DNA of 64,000 nt from Cupriavidus sp. D39 (lineage in GTDB: Bacteria; Pseudomonadota; Gammaproteobacteria; Burkholderiales; Burkholderiaceae), in NCBI RefSeq assembly GCF_026627925.1, contig NZ_JAPNLE010000009.1, positions 1,922,001 to 1,986,000 on the forward strand, in the 5' to 3' direction. The position numbers were made by a program, and so were the translations under genes. Under the pieces are notes generated by a model. That model was not told where the DNA came from. It saw only the letters and a program-made list of their open reading frames with translations, and made no database searches. The number at the start of each line of letters is the position of its first letter. Position 1 is the first letter of the stretch. Of this stretch, positions 11,719 to 20,919 are shown piece after piece.

Positions 11719-12209
11719 TCAACCGGCCTCGTCGGTCGCCGGGACTTCGCGGCGCGCAACCCGGATGGTGCGCCTCAAGGCGCGCAAAGCGCTGGCGCCG
11801 GCAAATGCACGATTGACCACCAGCACACGCGGCGGCCGTCCGGCCACCGGTTCCAGGGCCAGCACGAGCGCCAGCTCGCCCAGTTCCCAGCTGGATTCCA
11901 CCCGCGCTATCGCGCGGCGGCCGTCCGGCATATCGACCAGGATGCCCGGCCGGCCGGTGCGGTCCCGCCCTTGCGCCAGGCCGCCATACGTACAGGCGGC
12001 ACCGCGCCAGAGCGTGGGCCAATGCCAGGCCAGCCAGCCGCACAACCCGGCTAGCCCCCTACCAACAGCCACTGCGTTGAATCCCAGCCTTGCGCCGAGC
12101 GCCCCAGCTCCTGCACGCCTTGCCGGGCCAGCAACGCGAACGTTGCCAGCTCGCAGGCCAGGAACAGCGCCAAGGCCCACCGCAAGGGATGGGCCCTGAC
12201 CGAACGCAA
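11719..12209 (-). pseudogene. small hydrophobic membrane protein (YgfX-like), apparent frameshift
   Basis: Between fabF and rpoE the minus strand encodes a membrane hairpin (RWALALFLACELATFALLAR, then GLCGWLAWHWPTLW) followed by a soluble beta-rich tail (DMPDGRRAIARVESSWELGE, VLVVNRAFAGASALRALRR). The two halves are in different frames; adding one G to the run of five at 12055-12059 turns the in-frame TAG after LLVGG into LAG and joins them. The overall plan, two helices then a small cytoplasmic domain, resembles the YgfX/CptA type, but that is inference. The start is uncertain: there is no ATG after the fabF stop, and TTG at 12209 is the best candidate. Confidence 0.55.
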
Positions 12210-12236
12210 AGGGAAGCCACCCGGCGGCCGCCGGGT

Positions 12237-13469
12237 TCAGGCGCGACGGAAGACAAGCGTGCCGTTGGTGCCGCCGAAGCCGAAGTTGTTTTTCACCGCC
12301 ACGTCGATCTTCAGGTCACGTGCCGTATTGGCCACGTAATCCAGGTCGCACTCGGGATCCTGGTTGAAGATGTTGATGGTCGGCGGCGACACCTGGTGGT
12401 GCAGCGCCAGCACGGTGAAGACCGACTCAAGCCCGCCCGCGCCGCCCAGCAAGTGGCCGGTCATCGACTTGGTCGAATTGACCGCCAGCTTGTAGGCGTG
12501 ATCGCCAAAGGCCAGCTTGATAGCCTCGGTCTCATTCTTGTCGCCAAGCGGAGTCGAGGTGCCGTGCGCATTCAGGTAGCCGACTTCGTCCGCATTGATG
12601 CCAGCGTCCCTGAGGGCGTTGGCCATGCAGCGGCGGGGACCGTCCATATTGGGCGCGGTCATGTGGTAAGCGTCGCCGCTCATGCCGAAGCCAATCAGCT
12701 CCGCATAGATCTTGGCGCCGCGAGCCTTGGCCGACTCGTACTCCTCGAGCATGACCACACCGGCGCCCTCGCCCAGCACGAAGCCATCGCGATCCTTGTC
12801 CCAGGGGCGGGAGGCGGCAGCGGGGTCATCGTTACGGGTCGACAGCGCGCGCGCGGCGGCGAAACCGCCAATGCCCAGCGGCGAGACGGTGGATTCAGCG
12901 CCACCGGCCAGCATCACGTCGGCATCCCCCGCCTGGATCAGGCGGGCCGCCAGGCCAATGCTGTGCAGGCCGGTGGTGCAAGCCGTGACCGCGGCCAGGT
13001 TGGGGCCCTTGAGTCCATGGATGATGGACAGGTGGCCCGAGATCATGTTGATGATCGAGCCCGGCACGAAGAACGGGGAGATCCGACGCGGACCGCGATT
13101 GGTCAGCTCCGCGTGGGTATCCTCGATCATCGGCAGGCCGCCGATGCCCGATCCGACCAGCACGCCAATGCGGTCCGCATTGGCTTCGGTCACTTCGTAG
13201 CCGCTATCCTTCAGCGCTTGCGAACCCGCTGCGATGCCATAGTGGATAAAGGTATCCATATGGCGGGCTTCCTTGGCCGGGATGTAGTCCTCGGCATTGA
13301 ACCCCTTGACTTCGCCGGCGAAGTGCACGGCAAGCGCGGAATGATCGAATTTGGTGACGGTGGCAATGCCAGACTTGCCGGCAACCAGGTTGGCCCAGCC
13401 TTCGGCAACCGTGTTTCCGACCGGAGACACAAGGCCAAGCCCAGTGACGACGACGCGACGACGGCTCAC
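12237..13469 (-). CDS. fabF: 3-oxoacyl-[acyl-carrier-protein] synthase II
   Basis: FabF is the condensing enzyme that elongates acyl-ACP with malonyl-ACP. The 410-residue thiolase-fold protein has the catalytic cysteine at C164 (TACTTGLHS), and histidines in [10 protein letters not shown] (about 304) and GHLLGGAGG (about 341), the Cys-His-His triad of KAS II. Length and N-terminus ([17 protein letters not shown]) are typical. It is the last fatty-acid gene in the fabH-fabD-fabG-acpP-fabF order; 199 bp without a gene separate it from acpP. Confidence 0.97.
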   Translation of the reverse strand: MSRRRVVVTGLGLVSPVGNTVAEGWANLVAGKSGIATVTKFDHSALAVHFAGEVKGFNAEDYIPAKEARHMDTFIHYGIAAGSQALKDSGYEVTEANADRIGVLVGSGIGGLPMIEDTHAELTNRGPRRISPFFVPGSIINMISGHLSIIHGLKGPNLAAVTACTTGLHSIGLAARLIQAGDADVMLAGGAESTVSPLGIGGFAAARALSTRNDDPAAASRPWDKDRDGFVLGEGAGVVMLEEYESAKARGAKIYAELIGFGMSGDAYHMTAPNMDGPRRCMANALRDAGINADEVGYLNAHGTSTPLGDKNETEAIKLAFGDHAYKLAVNSTKSMTGHLLGGAGGLESVFTVLALHHQVSPPTINIFNQDPECDLDYVANTARDLKIDVAVKNNFGFGGTNGTLVFRRA

Positions 13470-13668
13470 TATGATTTCCTACGGGTACGTGAAGCAAAAC
13501 CGGATTGGGAATCGATGCCGGCCAACGGCCAGCAACTGGCTGCACCGATGCCGGCGCAACGCATCCAATTGTGCTTCTTCGAACAGACGAAAGCCACAGA
13601 AAACAGCGCGGCGGACCCATGGGTCCACGCGCCTGCCTTCTGTGGCTCGGAATTCAGATACGACAGGC

Positions 13669-13908
13669 TTAGGCCTTGACGTGTGCAGTGGCGTAATCGA
13701 TTGCCTGTTGCACGGTCGTGATCTTCTCGGCTTCCTCATCAGGAATTTCCATGCCGAATTCATCTTCCAACGCCATCACCAGTTCAACCGTGTCGAGCGA
13801 GTCAGCGCCCAGATCGTTCACGAACGAGGATTCGGTCTTGATGTCTGCCTCGGCCACGCCGAGTTGCTCTGCCACGATTTTCTTGACGCGTTGTTCGATA
13901 TTGTCCAT
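13669..13908 (-). CDS. acpP: acyl carrier protein
   Basis: ACP carries growing acyl chains on a phosphopantetheine arm attached to Ser37 in the motif [15 protein letters not shown]. At 79 acidic residues starting [17 protein letters not shown] it matches the Burkholderiaceae form. A good ribosome-binding site (GGAGGG) lies 6 bases before the ATG. The 168 bp between fabG and acpP include a TAAAAT hexamer at about 13948 on this strand that could support an internal promoter, which would fit the high expression expected of ACP. Confidence 0.97.
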   Translation of the reverse strand: MDNIEQRVKKIVAEQLGVAEADIKTESSFVNDLGADSLDTVELVMALEDEFGMEIPDEEAEKITTVQQAIDYATAHVKA

Positions 13909-14076
13909 GTAACCCTCCAGGGAAGTTCGACAAAAAGTGGGCGCATTTTAGCAGGTTTGGGCCATAAAAATGCCCCCTGCCTTCTCTTGCAAGAACAGCG
14001 CCCGATCAGTTTTAAAAATAACCACTTCACACAGCTTCTGCCGGCTTCTCCTCGAACCCGACGCTGCGCAAGGTGA

Positions 14077-14826
14077 TCAATTCATGTACATGCCACCATT
14101 CACATGGAGCGTTGTACCAGTAATGTAGGCCGCCTGCGGACCTGCCAGGAAGGCCACCGCATGCGCGATGTCTTCCGGCTGGCCGAGCCGGCCCAACGGG
14201 ATCTGCGTCTTCAGTGCCGCATGCTGCTCTTCCGACAGGACTTTGGTCATGTCGGTATCGATAAAGCCCGGCGCCACGCAATTGACGGTGACGTTGCGGC
14301 TGCCGATCTCACGCGCCAGCGCGCGGCTCATGCCTTCCACGCCGGCCTTGGCCGCCGCGTAATTCATCTGGCCCGGGTTGCCGGTCGAGCCGACCACTGA
14401 AGTGATGTTGATGATACGGCCACCGCGGGCCTTCATCATCGGGCGCAGCACGGCACGCGACAGGCGGAACACCGCCGTCATGTTGGTCTCGATCACCGCG
14501 CTCCAGTCCTCATCCTTCATGCGCATGGCGAGCTGGTCCTGGGTGATGCCGGCGTTGTTCACCAGCACGCCGAGGCTGCCATGCGTCTTGACCAGCTCGT
14601 CGATCAGCGCTTCGGAAGCCGCCCCATCATTGACGTTGAGCACGGCGCCGCGACCCTTGCCGCCGGCTGCCGCCAGGTACTCGCTGATCGCAGCGGCGCC
14701 CGCCTCGCTGGTGGCGGTACCTACCACAGTGGCGCCCTGGGCGGCCAGTTCCAGTGCGATGGCGCGGCCAATGCCGCGCGATGCGCCGGTCACCAGCGCG
14801 ACCTGGTCTTCCAGAAATTTTGTCAT
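14077..14826 (-). CDS. fabG: 3-oxoacyl-[acyl-carrier-protein] reductase
   Basis: FabG reduces 3-oxoacyl-ACP with NADPH. It is a classical SDR of 249 residues: cofactor motif TGASRGIG at residues 14-21, NNAG in the central sheet, and the catalytic Ser-Tyr-Lys set in ITSVVGSTGNPGQMNYAAAK. The C-terminus ends ITGTTLHVNGGMYMN, typical of FabG. It lies 15 bp after fabD. Confidence 0.97.
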   Translation of the reverse strand: MTKFLEDQVALVTGASRGIGRAIALELAAQGATVVGTATSEAGAAAISEYLAAAGGKGRGAVLNVNDGAASEALIDELVKTHGSLGVLVNNAGITQDQLAMRMKDEDWSAVIETNMTAVFRLSRAVLRPMMKARGGRIINITSVVGSTGNPGQMNYAAAKAGVEGMSRALAREIGSRNVTVNCVAPGFIDTDMTKVLSEEQHAALKTQIPLGRLGQPEDIAHAVAFLAGPQAAYITGTTLHVNGGMYMN

Positions 14827-14841
14827 TGCGTTGGTCCTTAT

Positions 14842-15777
14842 TTACTTCAGCAGCGCCAGCGTTTCCTGCAGGGAGGCCGGATCGAAGATCGCCCCGCCCA
14901 CCAGGTTGCCGTCGATACGCTTGGTCATGCCGGCCAGCACCTTGCCGGGGCCGCACTCGATCACATGGGTCACGCCTTGCGCAGCGATCTTCTGCACGCA
15001 TTCGACCCAGCGCACCGGGGCTGCGGCCTGGCGGACCAGTGCGTCCTTGATGGCTTGCGGGTCGTTGACGATGGCGACATCGACGTTGTTCACCAGCGGA
15101 ATCGACGGTGCGGCAAACGCCATGCCGGCCATGCGCTCACGCAGGCGGTCCGATGCGGGCTTGAGCAGCGATGAGTGGAACGGCGCCGACACCGGCAGCG
15201 GCAGCGCGCGCTTGGCGCCACGTGCCTTGGCCAGTTCGCAGGCCTTCTCCACGGCAGCCTTGTTGCCGGCGATCACCACCTGCGACGGGGCGTTGAAGTT
15301 CACGGCTTCCACCACGCCGGCACCGGTCGCGGACGCTTCAGCGCAAGCGGCGCGCACGTCATCGTCGGACAGGCCCAGGATGGCCGCCATGCCGCCCTCG
15401 CCCACCGGCACGGCTTCCTGCATGGCTTGTGCGCGAAAGCGCACCAACGGCACCGCGTCAGCGAAGGGGATCACCCCGGCCGCCACCAGCGCGGAATACT
15501 CACCCAGGCTGTGCCCCGCCACCACGGCCGGAGCCGGGCCGCCGGCGTCGAGCCAGGCACGGTAGATGGCCACCGCAGCGGTCAGCATCACCGGTTGCGT
15601 GTTGGTGGTGAGGCTCAGGTCCTCGGCCGGGCCTTCGGTGATCAGTCGGCCCAGGTCCTGCCCGAGCGCGGCGGATGCCTCGTCCAGCGTGGCGCGGACT
15701 ACCGCATTGTCGGCAAAAGCATTGAGCATGCCGACTGCCTGCGAGCCTTGCCCTGGGAATACAAAGGAAAATTTCAT
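14842..15777 (-). CDS. fabD: malonyl-CoA:ACP transacylase
   Basis: FabD moves malonyl groups from CoA to ACP. The start at 15777 gives 311 residues beginning MKFSFVFPGQGSQAVGML; the nucleophile is Ser90 in GHSLGEY, with the conserved arginine in VRFRAQAMQ about 30 residues further and a histidine in SAPFHSSL. An upstream Met at 15825 would add 16 residues that do not belong to the family. It is between fabH and fabG in a standard fab cluster. Confidence 0.97.
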   Translation of the reverse strand: MKFSFVFPGQGSQAVGMLNAFADNAVVRATLDEASAALGQDLGRLITEGPAEDLSLTTNTQPVMLTAAVAIYRAWLDAGGPAPAVVAGHSLGEYSALVAAGVIPFADAVPLVRFRAQAMQEAVPVGEGGMAAILGLSDDDVRAACAEASATGAGVVEAVNFNAPSQVVIAGNKAAVEKACELAKARGAKRALPLPVSAPFHSSLLKPASDRLRERMAGMAFAAPSIPLVNNVDVAIVNDPQAIKDALVRQAAAPVRWVECVQKIAAQGVTHVIECGPGKVLAGMTKRIDGNLVGGAIFDPASLQETLALLK

Positions 15778-15849
15778 CGCAATCGAATCGTAAAGATGAA
15801 TAGCGCCAGGTCGGCGCAGCGGCATGACACCGCGGCGCCGGCCCGAATA

Positions 15850-16830
15850 TTACATGCGTAGCAGTACCGCGCCCCAGGTGAAGCCGCCGCCGACGCCTTC
15901 CATCAGCACGTGATGCCCGGCGCCGATGCGGCCATCGCGCACCGCCACGTCAAGCGCCAGCGGGATCGAGGCAGCCGAGGTGTTGCCGTGCTCATGCACC
16001 GTAGCCACCATGCGCTCCGCAGGCAGGCCAAGCTTCCTGGCCGTGCTTTGCATGATGCGGATATTGGCCTGGTGCGGGATCAGCCAGTCGACCTTGTCCG
16101 CCGGGAACTGCGCGCCGGCGAGTGCTTCGCGCGCGACCTTGTCGAGCACGGTGACCGCCAGCTTGAACACCGCCTGGCCGTCCATGTGCAGGAATGGGTT
16201 GCCGGTGATATTGCCGCCGGAGACATTGCCCGGCACGCACAGGATATCCACATGGCTGCCGTCGGAGTGCATCGCCGACGACAGGATGCCGGGCTCCTCC
16301 GAGGCCGACAGCACGACCGCGCCGGCACCGTCGCCGAACAGCACGCAGGTGGTGCGGTCGTTGAAATCCAGGATGCGAGAGAACACTTCCGAGCCGATGA
16401 CCAGCGCGTTGCGATGCGAGCCGCTGCGGATGAATTTCTCGGCCGTGGCCAGCGCGTAGACAAAGCCGGAACACACCGCCTGCAGGTCGAACGCCGCGCA
16501 GTGGTTGGTGATGCCAAGCTTTTGCTGCACCAGGCAGGCGGCGCTCGGGAAGACGAAATCGGGCGTGGACGTAGCGACGATGATCAGGTCGATGCTCTGG
16601 CGATCGATGCCGGCCGCCTCCAGCGCGCGCTCCGCTGCCTTGACCGCGAGGTCGCTGCTGGTGACATCCGGCTCTGCCCAATGGCGGGCAGAGATGCCAC
16701 TGCGCGAAAAGATCCATTCGTCGCTGGTCTCGATGCCCTTCTCAGCCAGTTGCGCCGCGAGATCGTGGTTAGTGACACGCCGCGGAGGCAAATAGCTCCC
16801 GGTACCGATGATTTTTGCGTAGCTTGTCAT
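15850..16830 (-). CDS. fabH: 3-oxoacyl-[acyl-carrier-protein] synthase III
   Basis: FabH starts fatty-acid synthesis by condensing acetyl-CoA with malonyl-ACP. From the ATG at 16830 the product has 326 residues; the catalytic Cys120 is in [12 protein letters not shown], with the His-Asn pair in [12 protein letters not shown] and [15 protein letters not shown]. The longer reading from 16857 adds nine residues without support. It lies 59 bp downstream of plsX. Confidence 0.97.
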   Translation of the reverse strand: MTSYAKIIGTGSYLPPRRVTNHDLAAQLAEKGIETSDEWIFSRSGISARHWAEPDVTSSDLAVKAAERALEAAGIDRQSIDLIIVATSTPDFVFPSAACLVQQKLGITNHCAAFDLQAVCSGFVYALATAEKFIRSGSHRNALVIGSEVFSRILDFNDRTTCVLFGDGAGAVVLSASEEPGILSSAMHSDGSHVDILCVPGNVSGGNITGNPFLHMDGQAVFKLAVTVLDKVAREALAGAQFPADKVDWLIPHQANIRIMQSTARKLGLPAERMVATVHEHGNTSAASIPLALDVAVRDGRIGAGHHVLMEGVGGGFTWGAVLLRM

Positions 16831-16889
16831 GTAATGTCGGATCGATCGTGTGGCCACGGGTCGTTGCCCGTAGCATCTACATCAGGACC

Positions 16890-17966
16890 TCAGGCGGCGT
16901 GCGGGCTTGGACTGGAATCCTGGGCGCCTGACTGCGGGCCGGTAGCCGGGGTGCTGTTACCTGACTTGTTGGCGAAAGCCTGGATGGTGCGTTCGATCAC
17001 ACCATTCCTGGCCGCATCATACCCGCGTTTGATAGCCCACTCAAAAGCGTGGGCATCGGCGGAGCCGTGGCTCTTGATGACCAGTCCACGCAGCCCGAGC
17101 AGGGACGCGCCGTTGTAGCGCGCCGGGTCCAGGCGCCTGGACAGCCGCTTGAGCACCGGCAAGGCCAGCACTGCCAGCAATTTGGTGAACCACGAACGCG
17201 TGAATTCTTCCTTGATCATGTTGGCGATCATCTTGGCCAGCCCTTCGCTGCTCTTTAGCGCGACGTTGCCGACGAAGCCATCGCAAACCACGATATCGGT
17301 AGTGCCTTTGAAGATATCATTGCCCTCCACGTTGCCGTAGAAGTTGAGCTCCGATGCGCGCAGCAGTTCACCCGCGCGCTTCACCACGTCGTTGCCCTTG
17401 ATCACTTCCTCGCCGATGTTCAGCAGGCCGACGCTGGGTCGCTCCTTGTGGTCCACCACCGCCACCATGGCCTCGGCCATGCGCGCGAACTGCAGCAGGT
17501 GCTCGGGCTCGCAGTCGGCATTGGCGCCGAGGTCGAGCACCGTGGTGCCCCAGCCCTGCTCGTTGGGAATGGTGGTGGCGATTGCCGGCCGCTCGATGCC
17601 TTCGAGCGTCTTGAGCACATAGCGCGACACCGCCATCAGGGCCCCGGTATTGCCAGCCGAGATGCACGCGCCAGCCAGCCCTTCCTTCACCTGGGTCACC
17701 GCCACGCGCATCGAGGAATCCTTCTTCCTGCGCAGTGCCACCTCAACGGGGTCATCCATGGTGATGACTTCGGACGCGGTCACAATGCGCACGCGCGGAT
17801 GGTCGAGCGCGTGCAGCTTCTTGAGCTGCGGCTCGATGCTGTCCCGCAAGCCGACCAGCACCACTTCGGCGTCGCTATGGCTTGAGAGAAAACTGATCGC
17901 CGCCGGTACCGTCACGGAGACACCGTGATCGCCACCCATGCAGTCGATAGCTAGTTTGATCGTCAT
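16890..17966 (-). CDS. plsX: phosphate acyltransferase PlsX
   Basis: PlsX makes acyl-phosphate from acyl-ACP, the first step of the PlsX/PlsY route to phosphatidic acid. The protein starts [13 protein letters not shown] and contains the conserved GNTGALM and [13 protein letters not shown] segments. The ATG at 17966 gives 358 residues; about 12 residues at the end are Ser/Pro-rich and variable. A strong terminator lies between rpmF and this gene, so plsX may depend on read-through or its own promoter. Confidence 0.96.
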   Translation of the reverse strand: MTIKLAIDCMGGDHGVSVTVPAAISFLSSHSDAEVVLVGLRDSIEPQLKKLHALDHPRVRIVTASEVITMDDPVEVALRRKKDSSMRVAVTQVKEGLAGACISAGNTGALMAVSRYVLKTLEGIERPAIATTIPNEQGWGTTVLDLGANADCEPEHLLQFARMAEAMVAVVDHKERPSVGLLNIGEEVIKGNDVVKRAGELLRASELNFYGNVEGNDIFKGTTDIVVCDGFVGNVALKSSEGLAKMIANMIKEEFTRSWFTKLLAVLALPVLKRLSRRLDPARYNGASLLGLRGLVIKSHGSADAHAFEWAIKRGYDAARNGVIERTIQAFANKSGNSTPATGPQSGAQDSSPSPHAA

Positions 17967-18289
17967 TGTTTCCTGGTGCAGAAGCGCTTGTCGGCGTGAC
18001 TTGAAATCCTGGCTCCCGAGCCGGGCAGGCTTGTCCCTGACCGGCCGGTGGCAACCCGACGGCACTCCCGGAGCGCTCCACGGCAAGATCTGGCGCCGCC
18101 CTCGCCGCCGCGCATGGCGCGTAGCCATGCACTTCGCTTGAGCCGGCGGCGCAAATCGGCCTGATGGAAGCCTGCGCTACGGTTTGCGCTGCGAGCGCGC
18201 AACAAAAAAGCGGCAACGATTTTGCCGCTTTTTTGTTTTTGACCTACCAACGTGCGCGTACGAGACGCAAAGTCACGCCGAACGATCTG
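17967..18289. other. plsX-rpmF intergenic region
   Basis: These 323 bp contain a strong bidirectional hairpin terminator at 18204-18234 and otherwise no convincing gene. Short reading frames here are Arg/Ala-rich and lack family features. A plsX promoter should lie between 17967 and 18200, but I cannot single out a -35/-10 pair by eye. Confidence 0.6.
18204..18234 (-). terminator. rho-independent terminator after rpmF
   Basis: A perfect 13-bp stem (18204-18216 with 18222-18234; AAAAAAGCGGCAA on the plus strand) closes a 5-base loop and is flanked by A and T runs, so it can work in both directions. It is 56 bp past the rpmF stop and about 240 bp before plsX. Confidence 0.9.
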
Positions 18290-18469
18290 TCAGTCGTTCT
18301 TGGTCTTGATGACCTTGCGGCCACGATAGTAGCCGTTCGGGCTCACGTGGTGACGCAGGTGGGTTTCGCCCGTGGTCGGTTCCACTGCCAGCGCTGCCGT
18401 GGTCAGGTGGTCGTGCGAGCGATGCATGCCGCGCTTGGAGGGCGACTTCTTGTTCTGTTGAACTGCCAT
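18290..18469 (-). CDS. rpmF: 50S ribosomal protein L32
   Basis: A 59-residue ribosomal protein of the large subunit, starting [20 protein letters not shown] and ending [14 protein letters not shown], a clear bL32. The zinc-binding cysteines found in some L32 forms are absent, as usual in beta-proteobacteria. An AAGGAG ribosome-binding site lies 6 bases before the ATG at 18469. It follows yceD, the standard pairing, and both should be transcribed from the promoter at 19376-19405. Confidence 0.97.
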   Translation of the reverse strand: MAVQQNKKSPSKRGMHRSHDHLTTAALAVEPTTGETHLRHHVSPNGYYRGRKVIKTKND

Positions 18470-18588
18470 GATGACTCCTTCGAGAATTTTTCAATGGTAA
18501 CACACGCATCCCGCACGAGGCGTAGCCGGGCCCGGCCGGATGCTGATCCTGGTGCCTTCAAACGCTGCCAGATGCCGGCGAACCGGCT

Positions 18589-19184
18589 TCAGTGCTTCGT
18601 CTTCAGGCCGGCCAGCGCCGCAAAGGGCGAAGGCCGTTTTCTTCTTCCGGCAGAACCTCTGGTTCAGGTTCCGCCTGTCCGTCCACCCCGGTCACGAGAC
18701 TTTCGTGCACCGTGGGGCAAACGTCATGCTTGGGCGCCACCGGCAAAGCCAGCAGCACTTCATCTTCAATCAGCGTCAGCAGGTCGAAACGCTTGGAGCC
18801 GACGATCACATCGAGTTCATCGTCGTCCATGGGCGCCGCATCGGCATCCGCCTCGCTGGCGACTACCTCGAAACACATGTCCGTGGCGATCGGCTGCTCG
18901 TAGACCCGCAGGCAGCGCTGGCAATCGAGCCAGACCCGGCCATTCACCGCGAGGTCGATGAACAGGCGCTCCACCGCGGGCTTGCCGGGCTCGCCCGCCT
19001 CTTCCTCGACAAAGCCGGAGAGCGCGTAGCTGAACACCTCGTCCGGTGCCGATGCTGGCGCTTGCGCCGCAGTCTCGGCTATGATGCGCGGCAAATCGCG
19101 TGCAGCAACTTCGCCGGTGGCGGCGTCGCCAGCGCGGCAAAACGCGAAGAGATCGAGCGCGCGCAGGTCAATCGGCTGGGTCAT
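18589..19184 (-). CDS. yceD: DUF177 (YceD) family protein, C-terminus shifted by an apparent 1-base deletion
   Basis: YceD-family proteins lie upstream of rpmF across bacteria and are linked to 23S rRNA and ribosome assembly; the exact role is not settled. The family core is visible as WLDCQRCLRVYEQP (Cys-x-x-Cys-Leu) and the acidic stretch before DLLTLIEDEVLLALPVAPKH. As read, the frame ends at 18603 in LRPLRRWPA. Adding one base near 18632-18635 restores the family ending SPFAALAGLKTKH with a stop at 18589, so I give the corrected end. The start follows a 5' leader of about 185 bases. Confidence 0.85.
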
Positions 19185-19203
19185 GTCTTATCGTGCCGTC
19201 ATG

Positions 19204-19291
19204 CCGGGAGGCCTCCCGGAGGATCGCGGTTTCGACGTGTTTTCTACGCATTTTCTACGCATTTTCTACGTATACATGCGCGTACATGTAT
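19204..19291. repeat. palindrome, three 11-bp tandem repeats and an inverted repeat in the yceD leader
   Basis: Within 110 bp upstream of yceD are a perfect 16-bp palindrome (19204-19219, CCGGGAGGCCTCCCGG), three tandem copies of TTTTCTACGCA (19240-19272, the third with one change) and then ATACATG/CATGTAT arms with a 6-base spacer. The 11-bp period is close to one helical turn, as in repeated protein sites. All lie downstream of the predicted promoter, so they would be in the transcribed leader. Confidence 0.6.
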
Positions 19292-19375
19292 CAGCGCCGT
19301 CGAAACGTGACCCGGAAGCTACACAACACCGAAAAAAACACGGTATTGCGCCGGACTTGCTTGGCTAAACGCGAG

Positions 19376-19405
19376 ATTATACGTCGATTCTGCTGCTGCG
19401 GTCAA
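19376..19405 (-). promoter_or_regulatory. sigma-70 promoter for yceD-rpmF
   Basis: On the minus strand TTGACC (19405-19400) and a consensus TATAAT (19381-19376) are separated by 18 bp. This is the best promoter seen on this strand upstream of the fatty-acid cluster. It predicts a start near 19369 and a leader of about 185 bases. Confidence 0.75.
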
Positions 19406-19454
19406 AATTTTGGAAGACGCCCATTCGCCGCTTTCCCTTTTCGCTCAATTACTT

Positions 19455-20054
19455 ATGTCGCAAACTTCCCGCCCCACCCTGATCCTGGGTTCCAGCTCAC
19501 GTTATCGCCGCGAATTGCTGGAGCGCCTGCGCATTCCTTTCGAGGTGGCGACTCCCGACATCGACGAAACCCCGCAGCCCGGCGAAAGCCCCGAAGCCAC
19601 CGCACTCCGGCTCTCCCACGCCAAGGCACTGGCCATTGCCGAGCGGCATCCTGGCACCCTGGTCATCGGCTCCGACCAGGTCGCCACGCTGGACGGCAAG
19701 CAGATTGGCAAGCCCGGTTCCCACGAGAAGGCCTTGGCGCAATTGCAGTGGATGCGCGGGCGCACCGTCACTTTTCACTCAGCGCTGTGCCTGCTTGACA
19801 GTCGTAGCGGCGAGGCCCAGCTGGCGGATATCCAGACGCGCGCGACTTTCCGCGACCTTCCCGACCAGGAGCTGGATGCCTACCTGCGCATCGAGCGCCC
19901 TTATGATGTCGCGGGCAGCGCCAAATCCGAAGGACTGGGCATCGCCCTGCTCTCGCATATGGAGTCCGACGATCCTACCGCGCTGGTGGGCCTGCCCCTG
20001 ATCGCGCTGACCAATATGCTGCGCCAGGCCGGCTACCCCTTCTTCCAGGACTGA
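19455..20054 (+). CDS. maf: Maf-family nucleotide pyrophosphatase (YceF type)
   Basis: Maf proteins hydrolyse non-canonical nucleoside triphosphates; the YceF subgroup prefers 7-methyl-GTP. The sequence shows [17 protein letters not shown] at the N-terminus, the catalytic-base segment [12 protein letters not shown], and [12 protein letters not shown]. Starting at 19455 ([15 protein letters not shown]) gives 199 residues, the family norm; a start at 19410 would add 15 unrelated residues. It is divergent from yceD-rpmF, the usual neighbours of the YceF subgroup, which supports this subgroup over YhdE. Confidence 0.92.
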   Translation: MSQTSRPTLILGSSSRYRRELLERLRIPFEVATPDIDETPQPGESPEATALRLSHAKALAIAERHPGTLVIGSDQVATLDGKQIGKPGSHEKALAQLQWMRGRTVTFHSALCLLDSRSGEAQLADIQTRATFRDLPDQELDAYLRIERPYDVAGSAKSEGLGIALLSHMESDDPTALVGLPLIALTNMLRQAGYPFFQD

Positions 20055-20106
20055 GGGCTTCGCCCACCCTGCGCCTAAGCCACACAAGACAAATGAGAAC
20101 CCAAGC

Positions 20107-20836
20107 ATGAGCGGCACCCTGTACCTGATCCCCAACACCCTGGGCAAACGCGACGAGTTCGACCCGCTGGCGGATGTCATTCCGGCGGGCGTGCAGCAAA
20201 TCACTGCCAGCCTGGACTACCTGGTGGCGGAGAACGCCAAGACGGCACGCGCCTTCCTGAAGAAACTCAGCGAAACCTCCCCCTGGCCAAACCGATCCAG
20301 CAGATCGAGATCCGCGAGCTCAACGTCAATACGCGGGAAGGCGAACTGGCCGCGCTGCTGGCGCCGATCCGCGAAGGGCGCGACGGCGGCCTGCTGTCGG
20401 AGGCCGGCGTGCCGGCGGTGGCCGATCCCGGTGCCAACCTGGTGCGCCTGGCTCACACCAAGGGCGTGCGCGTGCGCCCCTGGTGGGCCCGAGCTCGATC
20501 CTGCTGGCCGTGATGGCGTCGGGCCTCAACGGCCAGAGCTTTGCCTTCAACGGCTACCTGCCGGTGGACGCCGGCGAGCGCGCCAAGCGCCTGCGCGAGC
20601 TGGAGCAGCTATCGCGCAAGGCACGCCAGACCCAGGTCTGGATCGAGACGCCTTACCGCAATGGCCCGTTGCTGGAGGCCATGCGCCAGCATTGCGCAGG
20701 CACCACCCTGCTGTCGATCGCAGTAGACCTGACCTTGCCAAGCGAGACCATCGTCACGCTGCCCATCTCCGATTGGCGCCCGGAGCGGCTGGCGCTGAAC
20801 AAGCGCCCGGCCATCTTTTCACTGCTGGCAGTCTGA
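20107..20836 (+). pseudogene. SAM-dependent methyltransferase, tetrapyrrole methylase fold (RsmI-like), two apparent frameshifts
   Basis: The start reads SGTLYLIPNTLGKRDEFDPL, followed by REGRDGGLLSEAGVPAVADPGANLVR (second frame) and GPSSILLAVMASGLNGQSFAF (third frame), the ordered motifs of the tetrapyrrole methylase superfamily related to RsmI, which methylates C1402 of 16S rRNA. The breaks are a five-C run at 20279-20283 and a four-C run at 20477-20480; adding one C to each joins all three parts into about 243 residues. This shorter RsmI-like paralogue typically sits next to maf. A terminator follows 30 bp later. Confidence 0.85.
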
Positions 20837-20866
20837 GCTGCCAGCCGGCAGACGAAAAAAACAAAC

Positions 20867-20898
20867 AAAAAAATGGGGCGTTTCCGCCCCATTTTTTT
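20867..20898. terminator. bidirectional terminator between the methyltransferase gene and sppA
   Basis: A perfect 14-bp stem (20867-20880 with 20885-20898, core TGGGGCG/CGCCCCA) with a 4-base loop and A/T runs on both sides. It serves two converging genes. Confidence 0.93.
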
Positions 20899-20919
20899 GC
20901 CCCGCGCCGGCTTGCTTGC

